This document shows positions 1 through 5,757 of a DNA stretch of 5,885 bases, in pieces. Source of the DNA: an uncultured Bacillota bacterium (GTDB lineage Bacteria; Bacillota_I; Bacilli_A; RF39; UBA660); contig CAOJZR010000044.1 of NCBI GenBank assembly GCA_948466105.1, positions 1 to 5,885 of the forward strand, read 5' to 3'. A program made the position numbers and the translations under genes. Numbering within the stretch: position 1 is the first letter of the stretch; each line of letters starts with the position of its first letter. The notes beneath the pieces are model-generated. The model searched no databases. It was not told the origin of the DNA and worked only from the letters and a program-made list of their open reading frames with translations.

Positions 1-11
1 AAAGTCAATTC

Positions 12-40
12 ATTATAAGCAAACTAAAACATAATCTAAA
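12..40 (-). promoter_or_regulatory. Sigma-A-like promoter reading left, out of the window
   Basis: On the minus strand a perfect TATAAT (17 down to 12) is preceded, after a 17-base spacer, by TTTAGA (40 down to 35), which matches TTGACA at four of six positions. Transcription would start near the window edge and serve a minus-strand gene outside the window. It lies about 70 bases beyond the stop of the J-protein gene, so the left-hand neighbour probably has its own promoter. In such AT-rich DNA a perfect -10 can arise by chance. Confidence 0.4.
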
Positions 41-110
41 TTCTATTTCTTAGATAAAATATAAATCAAATTTTGATGGAGTTAAATTTTTAAAATCATT
101 TTAATAATAA

Positions 111-1499
111 CTATCTACTTTTACCTTTTTCAACACTTTCATTACTTTTTATATTATAGATTTCTTCAAGTAAATCATCATATTGACTTGGTTGAATGGT
201 ATAATTATTATAACCATTCCATATTTTAGCTCTAATTTTATTTAATATTGGTGCCCTACTAACACTTTCATATTTCTTTTGAAAAACTTCATCTCTAACA
301 TTAGTATCTTTTACTTTAATAGCATTTAAAATAGCTATTATTAGACTCAACGATAGAGTAACAATCATAAAACCATATATTCCTTTTCTATCTAATTTAA
401 ATCTTTTATTATTTTTAGGTTCTTTTCCTTCTTGAAGTGTATTAAAACACTTTTCATTTACAAATGTCATTTTGATTTTTGTTGCACTTATTGTTTCATC
501 TTGTTTCGTAACTTTGGTTGCTTCTTTTTCATCATCAATAACATTTTCATTAGATTTATCTATATCATCAATACTTTTGCATAAAGCTTCTAATTCATTA
601 TAATTTAAATCTACTAGGTGCTTCATTTTTCTTTTTGCCAAATATTCATCTATACTCATATTAAGTGGAGCTAATTTTGTACTAATTTCATCTATTAAAT
701 CTATAATATTTATTAATTCTTTTATATTATGTGCTGTAATATCAAATTTGTAAATATTCCGTCCATATAAATATATATCTGAATTTATATTTCTTGCTTC
801 TAACATTTTTATAATTTCTTTTAATTTTGTTCTTTTTATATTTAAAATAGAAACTTTCAGTTTATTTTTTAATTTATAAATTGTACTTTCTTCGATCAAC
901 CCTCTATTTTCTTGTTTCAAATATTTTTCATCTATATTTAATAAATATTCACCTAAAATTTCTAATTCTTCGTTACATTTTTTATAAAAATCTTGAAAAT
1001 CATCAAAAGCTCTTACTTTTCTTAATATTTTTTCATATTTTTGTTTTACTTGAAGTTTCTTAGCTTCAAAAGAAATACTAATTATTGACCAATCTAAAAA
1101 TTCTAATGCTTCTTTTTTTTCTACATCTAAATTTTGTCCATAACGCTCAAATTTAGGTTCCATTTCATCTAAAAAATCAAGATATTCACCAAGTGCTTTA
1201 TAATATGCTTCTTTTTCATCTTTAAAAATTGAATTAACATCACATTCACGAGAATATTGGTTTTGTCCATGTCCTGTAACACCAGAAAAGCCATATTCCA
1301 TTTCATATTGCTTTTTTCTTTCAGGATCACTTAAGGTCGCATATGCTTCATTTATATCCTTAAATCTTTCTAAACTTTTGTTATCACCAATATTATTATC
1401 TGGATGATATTTTTTAGCTAATTCTTTATATGCTGCTTTTATTTCTTGTGAAGAAGCTACTTTAGTAAGATGTAAAATCTTGTAATAGTCCTTTCCCAA
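111..1499 (-). CDS. Membrane-anchored J-domain (DnaJ-like, class C) protein
   Basis: This is a predicted Hsp70 (DnaK) co-chaperone of 462 residues. An N-terminal J domain (about residues 3-68) begins KDYYKILHL, carries the essential HPD tripeptide at 32-34 in YHPDNN, and ends with the helix III/IV pattern FKDINEAYATLSDPERKKQY. The Gly/Phe region, zinc fingers and substrate-binding C-terminal domains of true DnaJ are absent, so this is a class C J protein. Residues about 90-340 are charged, Lys/Glu-rich and mostly helical, with likely coiled coil and no recognised domain. One membrane helix (about 374-394) follows a basic stretch, so the J domain should face the cytoplasm and about 68 residues should lie outside. 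No ATG is available. I chose TTG at 1499 because GGAG lies nine bases upstream and the J domain starts directly after. A TTG at 1514 would give 467 residues but sits almost at the predicted transcription start. The J domain call is secure; the client is unknown. Confidence 0.9.
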   Translation of the reverse strand: MGKDYYKILHLTKVASSQEIKAAYKELAKKYHPDNNIGDNKSLERFKDINEAYATLSDPERKKQYEMEYGFSGVTGHGQNQYSRECDVNSIFKDEKEAYYKALGEYLDFLDEMEPKFERYGQNLDVEKKEALEFLDWSIISISFEAKKLQVKQKYEKILRKVRAFDDFQDFYKKCNEELEILGEYLLNIDEKYLKQENRGLIEESTIYKLKNKLKVSILNIKRTKLKEIIKMLEARNINSDIYLYGRNIYKFDITAHNIKELINIIDLIDEISTKLAPLNMSIDEYLAKRKMKHLVDLNYNELEALCKSIDDIDKSNENVIDDEKEATKVTKQDETISATKIKMTFVNEKCFNTLQEGKEPKNNKRFKLDRKGIYGFMIVTLSLSLIIAILNAIKVKDTNVRDEVFQKKYESVSRAPILNKIRAKIWNGYNNYTIQPSQYDDLLEEIYNIKSNESVEKGKSR

Positions 1500-1508
1500 A
1501 ACTCCCAA

Positions 1509-1512
1509 CTCC
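1509..1512 (-). promoter_or_regulatory. Ribosome binding site deciding the J-protein start
   Basis: GGAG on the minus strand lies nine bases upstream of the TTG at 1499. A second match, GGGAG, lies only two bases from that codon and is too close. The TTG at 1514 overlaps the first G of this site and has no good site of its own. Confidence 0.5.
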
Positions 1513-1524
1513 AATCTTCAAATA

Positions 1525-1553
1525 CATATATCACAAAATACGATATATTTCAA
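1525..1553 (-). promoter_or_regulatory. Promoter of the J-protein gene
   Basis: Minus-strand TTGAAA (-35, 1553 down to 1548), a 17-base spacer and TATATG (-10, 1530 down to 1525) are preceded by an extended -10 TGA. The predicted transcription start is near 1518, giving a leader of only about 20 bases that contains the GGAG site. This argues that the J-protein gene is transcribed on its own. Confidence 0.6.
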
Positions 1554-1741
1554 GTTTTATGTTATAAATATTTAATTTTTTGATTATATTTTTATAGTTT
1601 TATTTTCAAAGAAAGTAAATTCTTAGTTATTTATATTGTTTATATAAAAATAATATTAAATGATATAATACTATATTTTAAAACTTGTGGTATTTGCCAA
1701 AGCTTTGTCATAATAATCCTTATTATTTTTTCTTGATAACT
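1554..1741. other. Intergenic spacer without a clear gene
   Basis: This is very AT-rich DNA between the operon terminator and the J-protein promoter. Two things stand out. The sequence TGCCAAAGCTTTGTCA (1695-1710) is a 16-base palindrome matching at 14 positions, with the core CAAAGCTTTG perfect. A 23-codon minus-strand frame (1711 down to 1640) starts with ATG five bases after AAGGA, but has no promoter I can see. I find no tRNA, riboswitch or conserved RNA fold. The 337 bases from 1500 to 1836 as a whole hold only these items, the flanking promoter and the terminator. Confidence 0.5.
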
Positions 1742-1785
1742 AAAATAAGATAAGAACCATTCTAAATGAATTCTTATCTTATTTT
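1742..1785 (-). terminator. AU-rich hairpin terminator of the prepilin operon, possibly bidirectional
   Basis: AAAATAAGATAAGAA (1742-1756) and TTCTTATCTTATTTT (1771-1785) are perfect 15-base complements around a 14-base loop. Within the loop TTC (1760-1762) can also pair with GAA (1768-1770). Runs of A on the left and T on the right give a U-tract in either direction. It lies 51 bases beyond the stop of the last operon gene. The stem has only two G-C pairs and relies on its length, but it is by far the best hairpin in the window. Confidence 0.75.
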
Positions 1786-1836
1786 TAATATCTGTTTTCC
1801 CTTATCCTTTTACTATAAAAAAATACTTAACTGTAA

Positions 1837-2250
1837 TTATTCAATTTTTTTCTCAATTCGCATTCCTATTTGTTTATATTCTTTATTAGCAATTTCATAT
1901 TTAAAATATATAGGACTAGGACGTGTAGTATCAACTTCCATAACATGCTCATTCAATTCATTACTTTTACTAACTAAGGCTACCCTTATTGCAAATGGTT
2001 CTCTACCATCAGCATAAGCAATGTTGAAAAAAATTTTATATTTATTATTTTCCTCAATAAATTGTACTCCACTTAAAATAATGTCATCTATTTGTATGTT
2101 ATTAACTAACCCACTGTTATCTAAACTAATTGAAGAATAACCTAATTCATTAAGATTAATAAATTTTTTATTTTTTCCTAAGAAGAATATGAAAAGTAAT
2201 ATTAAAATTATCAGTAATAACATCATAATTACTATTAAACCTTTTTTCAT
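1837..2250 (-). CDS. Single-pass membrane-anchored protein of unknown function
   Basis: I do not recognise a family for this 137-residue protein. Residues 4-24 form one strongly hydrophobic helix after MKKG, with no cysteine lipobox and no obvious signal peptidase I site, so it reads as an uncleaved N-terminal anchor. The remaining 110 or so residues should lie outside the cell; alternating polar and hydrophobic stretches suggest a small beta-rich domain. It contains no cysteine, unlike its neighbour. The ATG lies two bases after the prepilin stop (TAA GT ATG) and the only upstream site is a weak GAAAGCGAG inside the prepilin gene, so its translation is probably coupled. It lacks a GFTLVE-type prepilin motif and is not itself a standard pilin. 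The operon position suggests a partner or accessory of the prepilin-like protein; that is inference. A long hairpin follows the gene. Confidence 0.85.
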   Translation of the reverse strand: MKKGLIVIMMLLLIILILLFIFFLGKNKKFINLNELGYSSISLDNSGLVNNIQIDDIILSGVQFIEENNKYKIFFNIAYADGREPFAIRVALVSKSNELNEHVMEVDTTRPSPIYFKYEIANKEYKQIGMRIEKKIE

Positions 2251-2252
2251 AC

Positions 2253-4184
2253 TTATACTCGCTTTCTAACAGTAATAACAGCGCGATATCCCATTGGTGA
2301 ATTTTTTTCTGACACAGAATAATTATTGTAATTAATTTCATTTCCACTTGCTATATAAAGAGTATATGTACTACAACAATTACTTTCTGTACATTCATTA
2401 TGACATGATATATCACAACGTTCTGTACAATGTTCACTACAAGTCGCATCACCCCAACAACCATTAGCATCGCAACCACCACCACAGCTATAACAATTAG
2501 GTGGCAAACCACATACGGTTGAGCAACTAGGTCCACAATTACTTTTAATACATACTTCTTGACATGACTGGCAAGGTCTACAACTATAATCACTATTAGA
2601 TGAATATGTTGAATAACAACTAGTAGTAGTATTAGTTTTAGTATAACCACTAGTAGCAACTGTAGCGGCTGTATCAGCAATTGTATTAACATTAGAGACA
2701 GTTAAAGTATGATTAGTATAATTTCTAGTTATTGCTGATAAATCTGTTGAATGACCATTATAACAAGTTCCATTATTATTTGTTGTCGCATATTTTTCAT
2801 AACTAGTACTAGTATTACTTAGTGAATACCAAATATTAACACCATTTGAAGTCATTGTCCAAAAATTAGTTCCGCTTCCATTTACTAAAGTATTAACTAA
2901 TTCTTCTTTTTTTATTAATCTAACATAAGAATCAGTTTCATTATTATAAACAATTCCACCACGTTCTATTTCTTGCTTTATCTTTGTTTTATTATTAACC
3001 CATGTTTCATTGACATATCTTTTAGCATCTGATGTATTCCATGTGTTGTCTATTCCATACATTCCAATTCCTACATTGTTTTTAGTTATTAAGGTTACAG
3101 TTTCTTCATCACTATCAACAACTAAGAATTCTTCATCCTCATAGTTAATTTCTTCTCCTTTAGTATAATCTTTATTATCCACACCATCATATGGTGCATC
3201 TACCTCTATATTCACATTTTGACTGTTATTTCCATCACTTATACCTACATATACTTTAGTAGCTTCTTTAAATCTTCGTGTCAAAATTTTTTCTTGATTT
3301 ATTTCACTCCAATATTCCTTATTATCAGTAGTTGCTTCAATACAACTAGTTGTCTTATCAATACAAGCTCGTTCTTCATTTAAACTATAATAATATGCTA
3401 AACCATCACCTTTTTTAAAATTACAAGTTAATATCTTTTCACCTTTTTCATAATCAGTAGTAACAGCACATACTGGTTCTGGCAATATATTAGTTTTATA
3501 AATAAAGATTTTTTCTTTACTTTCAATATTATTATTATTTTTAGCTTTAGCTTTTATATTATAAACTGTATTATCATCTAATATATCAAATACCACATGA
3601 GCATCTTTGCTTTCTTGATAATTATTACATTCCTCATTTTCTTTAGCTATGCAATAAACGTAACTTTTAATTCCACTTTCATAATCAATAGCTTTAAAAG
3701 TAACATCTATTCTATTAGTTGTTATTTTATTATTTATGATTTCTAAATCAATTGGTGGTGTTTCATCATATTTAGCACAACTATCTTCATAAACTTTTAA
3801 AGCACCATAATAACCTATGGCACAATATTTATCATTGCCTATATATTCAGCATACATTTTCTCGTTTTTAAGAAGTGCTTTACCATAATAATTGTTGTTG
3901 TCTACATCTACTTTTCTGGCATATATACCTTCTACTAAATTAACATCTCCTATGGCACCTAAATATTCACTCATCCGCAAAATATTAGTAACTGAAGCTT
4001 CAAAACTTTTCTTTTCTGCCTTTTTTACTATTCGCATAATGCTTGGATATGTTATTAAGGCAATTACAATTAAAATTATCACTATTGCCAATAATTCTAC
4101 TAAAGTAAAACCTTTTTGATTAGCACCCCCCCTTCTATTACAAACCATTTGTAAACGAAGGCTTTTTTTATTCTTTAAATACAT
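2253..4184 (-). CDS. Large prepilin-like surface protein with Cys-rich C-terminal insert
   Basis: This 643-residue protein has a class III (type IV pilin) signal peptide: a 25-residue basic leader, then KG followed by FTLVELLAIVIILIVIALI. Cleavage would fall after Gly25, leaving Phe as +1 and Glu as +5, with the helix at about 26-45. A short pilin-like segment follows. Residues about 141-230 look like an Ig or fibronectin-like repeat, with Cys pairs nearby (121/136, 178/186, 239/254, 274/281). Residues about 340-455 plus the ending GYRAVITV resemble DUF6273 by eye, including GEEINYEDEEFLVVD, WNTSDAKRYVNETW and FWTMTS. Between these lie a Ser/Thr-rich linker (about 497-532) and a Cys-rich module (535-604). 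At 643 residues it is far longer than an ordinary pilin (about 130-200), so it may be a minor pilin, a tip adhesin or a stand-alone anchored protein. Upstream of the ATG at 4184 are AGGGAG (11 bases away) and AGGTG (one base away). The 137-residue gene follows after two bases. The prepilin N-terminus is certain; the role is inferred. Confidence 0.93.
   Translation of the reverse strand: MYLKNKKSLRLQMVCNRRGGANQKGFTLVELLAIVIILIVIALITYPSIMRIVKKAEKKSFEASVTNILRMSEYLGAIGDVNLVEGIYARKVDVDNNNYYGKALLKNEKMYAEYIGNDKYCAIGYYGALKVYEDSCAKYDETPPIDLEIINNKITTNRIDVTFKAIDYESGIKSYVYCIAKENEECNNYQESKDAHVVFDILDDNTVYNIKAKAKNNNNIESKEKIFIYKTNILPEPVCAVTTDYEKGEKILTCNFKKGDGLAYYYSLNEERACIDKTTSCIEATTDNKEYWSEINQEKILTRRFKEATKVYVGISDGNNSQNVNIEVDAPYDGVDNKDYTKGEEINYEDEEFLVVDSDEETVTLITKNNVGIGMYGIDNTWNTSDAKRYVNETWVNNKTKIKQEIERGGIVYNNETDSYVRLIKKEELVNTLVNGSGTNFWTMTSNGVNIWYSLSNTSTSYEKYATTNNNGTCYNGHSTDLSAITRNYTNHTLTVSNVNTIADTAATVATSGYTKTNTTTSCYSTYSSNSDYSCRPCQSCQEVCIKSNCGPSCSTVCGLPPNCYSCGGGCDANGCWGDATCSEHCTERCDISCHNECTESNCCSTYTLYIASGNEINYNNYSVSEKNSPMGYRAVITVRKRV
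2373..2582 (-). other. Sequence encoding the Cys-rich module of the prepilin-like protein
   Basis: This stretch encodes residues 535-604, of which 18 are cysteine (a further Cys is at 523). Spacings are irregular at first (CRPCQSC, then Cx3C and Cx4C steps). They become a regular Cx3C ladder at 582, 586, 590, 594 and 598, ending with CC at 603-604. Gly, Ser, Asn and Asp dominate between the cysteines; only two His are present. The module lies outside the membrane, so disulfides are the simplest reading; metal binding is an alternative. It interrupts the DUF6273-like region just before its last strand. Confidence 0.85.
4126..4132 (-). repeat. Run of seven G in the prepilin leader (possible phase-variation tract)
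   Basis: The plus strand has seven C in a row, so the coding strand reads AGA AGG GGG GGT GCT (residues 17-21), just upstream of the GFTLVE cleavage motif. It is the longest run of G or C that I see in the window. With eight G the frame reads AGG GGG GGG TGC TAA and stops at once. With six (or nine) it reaches TAG within about ten codons. Slippage would therefore switch the gene off. Confidence 0.5.
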
Positions 4185-4195
4185 ACACCTACCAA

Positions 4196-4201
4196 CTCCC
4201 T
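4196..4201 (-). promoter_or_regulatory. Ribosome binding site of the prepilin-like gene
   Basis: AGGGAG lies 11 bases upstream of the ATG at 4184, slightly farther than usual. A second match, AGGTG (4190 down to 4186), is almost adjacent to the ATG. An in-frame TAG upstream rules out a longer start. A later ATG (codon 13) has no site in front of it. Confidence 0.55.
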
Positions 4202-4228
4202 ACTTTTAAACTATTATTTACTATTTAT

Positions 4229-4257
4229 ATTCTATCATAAAAAAAAATGAATGAAAA
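4229..4257 (-). promoter_or_regulatory. Promoter of the prepilin operon
   Basis: Minus-strand TTTTCA (-35, 4257 down to 4252), a 17-base spacer containing nine T in a row, and TAGAAT (-10, 4234 down to 4229) are preceded by the extended -10 TGA. The predicted start near 4222 gives a leader of about 38 bases that contains the AGGGAG site. The -35 is only a four-of-six match, so the extended -10 probably carries most of the recognition. Confidence 0.5.
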
Positions 4258-4332
4258 GAAATTATATTTTTTTTATGAAGTAATTATTGTAAATATAATT
4301 ATACGCATTCATATTCTTTATTCAACAAAATA

Positions 4333-4353
4333 ATTATTTCTAATTTAAATAAT
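4333..4353 (-). terminator. Weak terminator-like hairpin after the symporter gene
   Basis: On the minus strand ATTATTT and AAATAAT form a seven-base all-AU stem around a seven-base loop, followed by TATTTTGTT. It sits 14 bases past the symporter stop, where a terminator is expected, but the stem is weak and such pairs are common in this AT-rich DNA. Confidence 0.25.
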
Positions 4354-4366
4354 AGCTATTTCTATA

Positions 4367-5641
4367 TTATATATACATCTTATCTCTTAATTTATAAATA
4401 CTAAATATATTAATAATCATCAAAATAGCAACTAAAAAATCAACAATATTCCACATAACTGTAGGAGAGATAATACTGCAAACGAATAATAGACTACAAC
4501 TTATTATTCTAAATATAGTTAATATTTTTATACTAACTTTCGTAAAAAAATATTTTAAACAAGATTCTCCGTTATAATATCCTGTTAAAATAGTAGAAAA
4601 TGAAAAAAACAGAATTGATATAAACAATAAATATTCGCCTATTACACCAAAATGATATTTAAATGCATACTGAACAATTTCAATACCATTAATATTACCA
4701 AATTCAATATAATTATAATTTGATGTTAAAATAATAATAACTGTTGCTGTACAGATAAAAATAGTCGTAATATAGATACCTAACATTTGAATATAGCCTT
4801 GTTTAACTGAATTATTAGTACTAGAACAACTAGAAGTTATGCTTCCTGTTCCAAGACCAGCTTCATTAGAAAAAAAGCCTCTTTGCATTCCAACAATCAT
4901 TGTAGGAATCATTCCACCTATAACAGATTTACAATTAAAAGCACTACTCATTATATTATAAAACATAGACGGTATTTCTGTGATGTTTACGATAGATAAA
5001 AAAAGAGCAACACCTAAATAAAAAATCCCCATTAATGGTACTAATTTATTCATTACTTTAGATATATTTTTAATACCACCTTTTATTACAAAAAATGATG
5101 AAACAGCAATTACAATACCTATTATATATGGCTGTGTTGGACAAAATAGAAGTAATGACTTAGTAATTGTATTTGCCTGAATTCCAATAAATCCTCCTGA
5201 ATAACATATAATTACTAAAATTGCATATAATGCACCTAACTGCTTAAGACCTAATCCTTTTTTTATATAATAAGCAGGACCACCTTTATATATATTATCC
5301 TCATCTCTTTCTTTATAGATTATTCCTAATCCTGTTTCTACAAAGGTTATAATAGAGCCTATAAAAGCTGTCAACCATAGCCAAAAGATACTTCCAACAC
5401 CACCAATATGAATAGCAAGCGCAACCCCAGCTATACTTCCAACACCAATTCTACAACCTAAAGTCATAATAAGGCTTTCTAAAGATGAAATACCTTTACT
5501 ATCTTCCTTTTCAAACAAATATTTAAACATTGTTTTAAATTTGAATTGTCTAAACTTATAATAAAATGTAAAATAAATACCAATTACAATAATTAATGCC
5601 GTCGCAATAGCAAAAACAATATCACTTATTATTCTAAACAT
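4367..5641 (-). CDS. Alanine/glycine:cation symporter (AGCS family)
   Basis: This 424-residue multipass membrane protein should take up alanine or glycine together with sodium or protons. Family signatures appear in order: GVGSIAGVALAIHIGG (66-81, matching the usual GNIAGVA), the helix FIGSIITFVETGLGIIYKER (93-112), KGGPAYYIKKGLG (119-131), QRGFFSNEAGLGTG (253-266), VKQGYIQMLGIYITT (279-293), YYNGESCLKYFF (355-366) and the terminal MWNIVDF. It is a little shorter than the usual 440-490 residues, but no core motif is missing. The longest frame opens at a TTG (5689) and adds 16 residues, MTFFFFID and so on. I reject that start because the TTG is part of a TTGACA promoter element. The ATG at 5641 is five bases after GGTGA, which pairs with the anti-Shine-Dalgarno end. 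The gene stands alone, divergent from the DUF368 gene. The exact substrate cannot be told from sequence. Confidence 0.93.
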   Translation of the reverse strand: MFRIISDIVFAIATALIIVIGIYFTFYYKFRQFKFKTMFKYLFEKEDSKGISSLESLIMTLGCRIGVGSIAGVALAIHIGGVGSIFWLWLTAFIGSIITFVETGLGIIYKERDEDNIYKGGPAYYIKKGLGLKQLGALYAILVIICYSGGFIGIQANTITKSLLLFCPTQPYIIGIVIAVSSFFVIKGGIKNISKVMNKLVPLMGIFYLGVALFLSIVNITEIPSMFYNIMSSAFNCKSVIGGMIPTMIVGMQRGFFSNEAGLGTGSITSSCSSTNNSVKQGYIQMLGIYITTIFICTATVIIILTSNYNYIEFGNINGIEIVQYAFKYHFGVIGEYLLFISILFFSFSTILTGYYNGESCLKYFFTKVSIKILTIFRIISCSLLFVCSIISPTVMWNIVDFLVAILMIINIFSIYKLRDKMYI

Positions 5642-5646
5642 AGGCT

Positions 5647-5651
5647 TCACC
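5647..5651 (-). promoter_or_regulatory. Ribosome binding site deciding the symporter start
   Basis: GGTGA on the minus strand lies five bases before the ATG at 5641. It matches the 3-prime half of the full Shine-Dalgarno sequence GGAGGTGA, so its effective spacing is normal. No comparable site precedes the TTG at 5689. Confidence 0.5.
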
Positions 5652-5657
5652 ACATAA

Positions 5658-5689
5658 ATATTAACATCAATAAAGAAAAAAAATGTCAA
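5658..5689 (-). promoter_or_regulatory. Promoter of the symporter gene
   Basis: Minus-strand TTGACA (5689 down to 5684) is a perfect -35. TAATAT (5663 down to 5658) with an extended -10 TGT is the best -10. The spacer of 20 bases, containing eight T in a row, is longer than the usual 16-18. The start would fall near 5651, leaving a very short leader before the ATG at 5641. The T-rich DNA and the extended -10 may offset the long spacer. Confidence 0.45.
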
Positions 5690-5724
5690 AGAAAGACTTT
5701 TACATTTTAAAATAGCAAAAGATA

Positions 5725-5733
5725 TGTTAAAAT
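5725..5733 (+). promoter_or_regulatory. Extended -10 promoter of the DUF368 gene
   Basis: TGTTAAAAT is an extended -10 (TGT plus TAAAAT, five of six matches). No good -35 sits at the right distance: TTTTAA at 5705-5710 with 17 bases is weak. An alternative is TTTACA (5699-5704) with TATGTT (5723-5728) and 18 bases. Either would start transcription within about 25 bases of the GTG. It stands back to back with the symporter promoter in a 116-base gap. Confidence 0.4.
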
Positions 5734-5757
5734 TAAAAAAAGAAAGAAGGTTATAAC

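Noticed and set aside
34..55. Hairpin ATCTAA/TTAGAT with a ten-base loop, as a terminator for the J-protein gene
   Set aside because: The stem is six AT-rich pairs with an interrupted T-tract, and it overlaps the -35 of a leftward promoter. Another hairpin at 90-104 (TTAAAA/TTTTAA) has no T-tract. Neither is convincing.
881..1063. Plus-strand frame of 60 codons
   Set aside because: It lies wholly inside the J-protein gene on the other strand, is rich in Phe, Leu and Tyr as expected from reading AT-rich Lys/Glu codons backwards, and has no recognisable motif.
1766..2017. Plus-strand frame of 83 codons
   Set aside because: It overlaps the 137-residue gene antisense, starts in the loop of the terminator hairpin, and has no ribosome site or family resemblance.
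2351..2692. Second minus-strand frame of 113 codons rich in Val, Ile and Leu
   Set aside because: It is the shifted frame of the Cys-rich part of the prepilin gene: TGT codons read out of frame give Val. The prepilin frame continues to GYRAVITV, which fits a real C-terminus.
2253..2900. Diversity-generating retroelement target region, suggested by the lectin-like ending of the prepilin protein
   Set aside because: I see no second copy of the sequence as a template repeat and no reverse transcriptase in the window. The Cys codons are uniform, not adenine-biased.
3892..4119. Plus-strand frame of 75 codons
   Set aside because: It is antisense to the prepilin N-terminal region, with no ribosome site and no protein-like pattern.
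5642..5689. N-terminal extension of the symporter from TTG at 5689
   Set aside because: The TTG is part of a perfect TTGACA -35, the added residues are a run of Phe from a T-tract, and a good ribosome site supports ATG at 5641.
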